From Thioalkalivibrio sp. (GTDB taxonomy: Bacteria > Pseudomonadota > Gammaproteobacteria > Ectothiorhodospirales > Ectothiorhodospiraceae), in NCBI GenBank assembly GCA_007133115.1, contig SLNI01000032.1, positions 1 through 6,670 of the forward strand: a stretch of 6,670 nucleotides of DNA, written 5' to 3'. The translations under genes and the position numbers were made by a program. The stretch's first letter is position 1, and each line of letters opens with the position of its first letter. Below, piece by piece: positions 6,037 to 6,670 of the stretch. Below the pieces are notes generated by a model, which saw only the letters and a list, made by a program, of their open reading frames with translations, ran no database searches and was not told the origin of the DNA.

Positions 6037-6363
6037 GTGAGCGAAAACATTCATCATATCTCGGACGCCAGTTTCGAGGAGGACGTTCTCAAGTCCGACC
6101 GTCCGGTGCTGGTCGACTACTGGGCCGAGTGGTGCGGTCCATGCAAAATGATCGCGCCGATACTGGACGAGATCGCAGAAGAATACGATGGTCGGCTGAA
6201 GGTTGCCAAACTGAATATCGACGAGAACCCGGCCACGCCGCCTCGCTACGGCATCCGTGGCATTCCCACCCTGATGCTCTTCAAGAGCGGCGACGTCGAA
6301 GCGACCAAGGTGGGTGCACTCAGTAAGTCGCAGTTGACGGCATTTCTCGACCAGCACCTCTGA
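6037..6363 (+). CDS. trxA: Thioredoxin 1
   Basis: A 108-residue cytoplasmic thioredoxin, essentially the same length as the E. coli protein. It reduces protein disulfides and donates electrons to enzymes such as ribonucleotide reductase; it is itself reduced by thioredoxin reductase. The active site WCGPC is at residues 32-36, the buried acid Asp27 sits in VDYWAEWC, and the cis-proline is Pro77 in [23 protein letters not shown] and [10 protein letters not shown], and then [10 protein letters not shown] near the end, are nearly identical to E. coli TrxA. It starts with GTG. The gene lies between rhlB (divergent) and rho (same direction), as in E. coli. Confidence 0.98.
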   Translation: MSENIHHISDASFEEDVLKSDRPVLVDYWAEWCGPCKMIAPILDEIAEEYDGRLKVAKLNIDENPATPPRYGIRGIPTLMLFKSGDVEATKVGALSKSQLTAFLDQHL

Positions 6364-6373
6364 GTCCGGGCTG

Positions 6374-6399
6374 GAGACCTGGTGCATGCGCCGGGTCTC
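6374..6399 (+). terminator. Hairpin after trxA (weak terminator or attenuator)
   Basis: GAGACCTGGTG (6374-6384) pairs with CGCCGGGTCTC (6389-6399) over 11 bp with two G-U pairs and a CATG loop, 10 bp after the trxA stop. It is followed by TCGTTCGC, not a T run, so intrinsic termination is probably incomplete and some trxA transcripts may read into rho. Confidence 0.55.
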
Positions 6400-6443
6400 T
6401 CGTTCGCAAGGTACAACCCTCTCATCTGCAGATGGATAAAAGC

Positions 6444-6472
6444 TTGCCTGAAAGCTCGGGCTCGCCTATAGT
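6444..6472 (+). promoter_or_regulatory. Candidate rho promoter
   Basis: TTGCCT (6444-6449) and TATAGT (6467-6472) are separated by exactly 17 bp, matching the sigma70 consensus at 4 and 5 of 6 positions. The expected start is near 6479, which gives a leader of about 110 nt before rho. This is the best-looking promoter in the window. Confidence 0.65.
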
Positions 6473-6478
6473 CAAGCT

Positions 6479-6503
6479 GCGCGCGGCCTGTTGAGGTGCG
6501 CGC
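6479..6503 (+). promoter_or_regulatory. GCGCGC inverted repeat at the start of the rho leader
   Basis: GCGCGC (6479-6484) pairs with GCGCGC (6498-6503); an inner CCT/AGG adds three pairs with a small asymmetric bulge. A competing hairpin GAGGT/GCCTC (6493-6506) uses the right arm. It lies just at or after the predicted transcription start and may shape the leader RNA. Confidence 0.4.
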
Positions 6504-6540
6504 CTCCCCGCCTCCCTGTCCCCCAACCGAAATTCCTCCC
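6501..6540 (+). promoter_or_regulatory. C-rich, G-poor rut-like leader of rho
   Basis: In these 40 bases I count 24 C and 4 G, with many pyrimidine-C dinucleotides and little possible pairing. This is the composition of a Rho utilisation site. It lies between the predicted rho promoter and the rho start codon. In E. coli the rho gene is autoregulated by Rho-dependent attenuation in its leader, so an equivalent role here is likely but inferred. Confidence 0.55.
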
Positions 6541-6587
6541 GGCTTTAGCCCGGTTCGCAGGAAAATCACGTTCACACTCGCGGTCAA

Positions 6588-6670
6588 ATGAACCTTACCG
6601 AACTGAAGCAGAAGACGGCGGGCGAACTCGTCGCCATCGCCGAGACCCAGGGCATCGACAACATGTCCCG
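6588..6670 (+). CDS. rho: Transcription termination factor Rho, N-terminal end (partial)
   Basis: The first 27 codons of rho; the gene runs off the right edge. The peptide starts MNLTELKQKTAGELVAIAE and continues TQGIDNMS, matching the start of the Rho N-terminal helical domain (E. coli begins MNLTELKNTPVSEL). Rho is a hexameric RNA-dependent ATPase that ends transcription at C-rich sites. The RNA-binding and ATPase domains are outside the window. The ATG at 6588 fits the family start exactly, but no good Shine-Dalgarno sequence stands in front of it; the nearest AGGA is about 25 bases upstream. Position after trxA matches the gammaproteobacterial order. I saw no convincing counterpart of the E. 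coli rhoL leader gene. Confidence 0.95.
   Translation, partial: MNLTELKQKTAGELVAIAETQGIDNMS

Noticed and set aside
6386..6494. Two short frames (17 and 20 codons) between trxA and rho as rhoL-like leader genes
   Set aside because: The first begins in the loop of the trxA hairpin, the second lies across the predicted rho promoter. Neither resembles E. coli RhoL as I remember it or has a good ribosome binding site.

Overview
This window looks like a chromosomal segment of a GC-rich gammaproteobacterium that oxidises sulfur through the APS pathway, probably from the Chromatiales or Ectothiorhodospiraceae group. Two things point there. The left end carries the dissimilatory adenylylsulfate (APS) reductase genes, aprB (last 22 codons) and a complete aprA. 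The right end carries the rhlB / trxA / rho block in the same arrangement as in E. coli, with rhlB divergent from trxA and rho following trxA. The species assignment is inference. No mobile element, CRISPR array, tRNA or rRNA gene was seen.

Layout. Positions 1-1937 hold aprB (partial) and aprA, translationally coupled by a TGATG overlap and closed by two successive hairpins (1951-1970 and 1988-2023, the second followed by T's). Positions 2052-2972 hold a compact gene pair: a 130-residue protein of unknown function, possibly NTF2-like, and 15 bp later a SlyD-like FKBP prolyl isomerase. Positions 3005-3047 hold a leader or intergenic element that can fold either as a GC hairpin followed by T's or as an H-type pseudoknot. 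Positions 3073-3234 hold a 53-codon gene with a strong ribosome binding site and a textbook terminator, so it looks like its own transcription unit. Positions 3352-4581 encode a 409-residue protein in which a C-terminal methyltransferase is preceded by a segment resembling the end of a SlyD-type FKBP domain. It converges with rhlB (4601-5917, minus strand), with only 19 bp between the stop codons. trxA (6037-6363, GTG start) and the first 27 codons of rho (from 6588) finish the window. The trxA-rho gap holds a hairpin, a good sigma70-type promoter (TTGCCT, 17 bp, TATAGT) and a C-rich, G-poor leader that looks like a Rho utilisation site.

How the genes fit together. AprBA in sulfur oxidisers makes APS from sulfite and AMP in the cytoplasm. 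No qmoABC genes follow aprA here. The genes just downstream (unknown 130-mer, FKBP chaperone, 53-mer, FKBP-like/methyltransferase protein) have no established link to APS reductase; a folding or maturation role would be a guess from proximity. RhlB, thioredoxin and Rho are housekeeping proteins of RNA decay, thiol redox balance and transcription termination. The least explained items are the methyltransferase with its altered SAM-binding motif, the pseudoknot-capable element before the 53-codon gene, and the rut-like rho leader.
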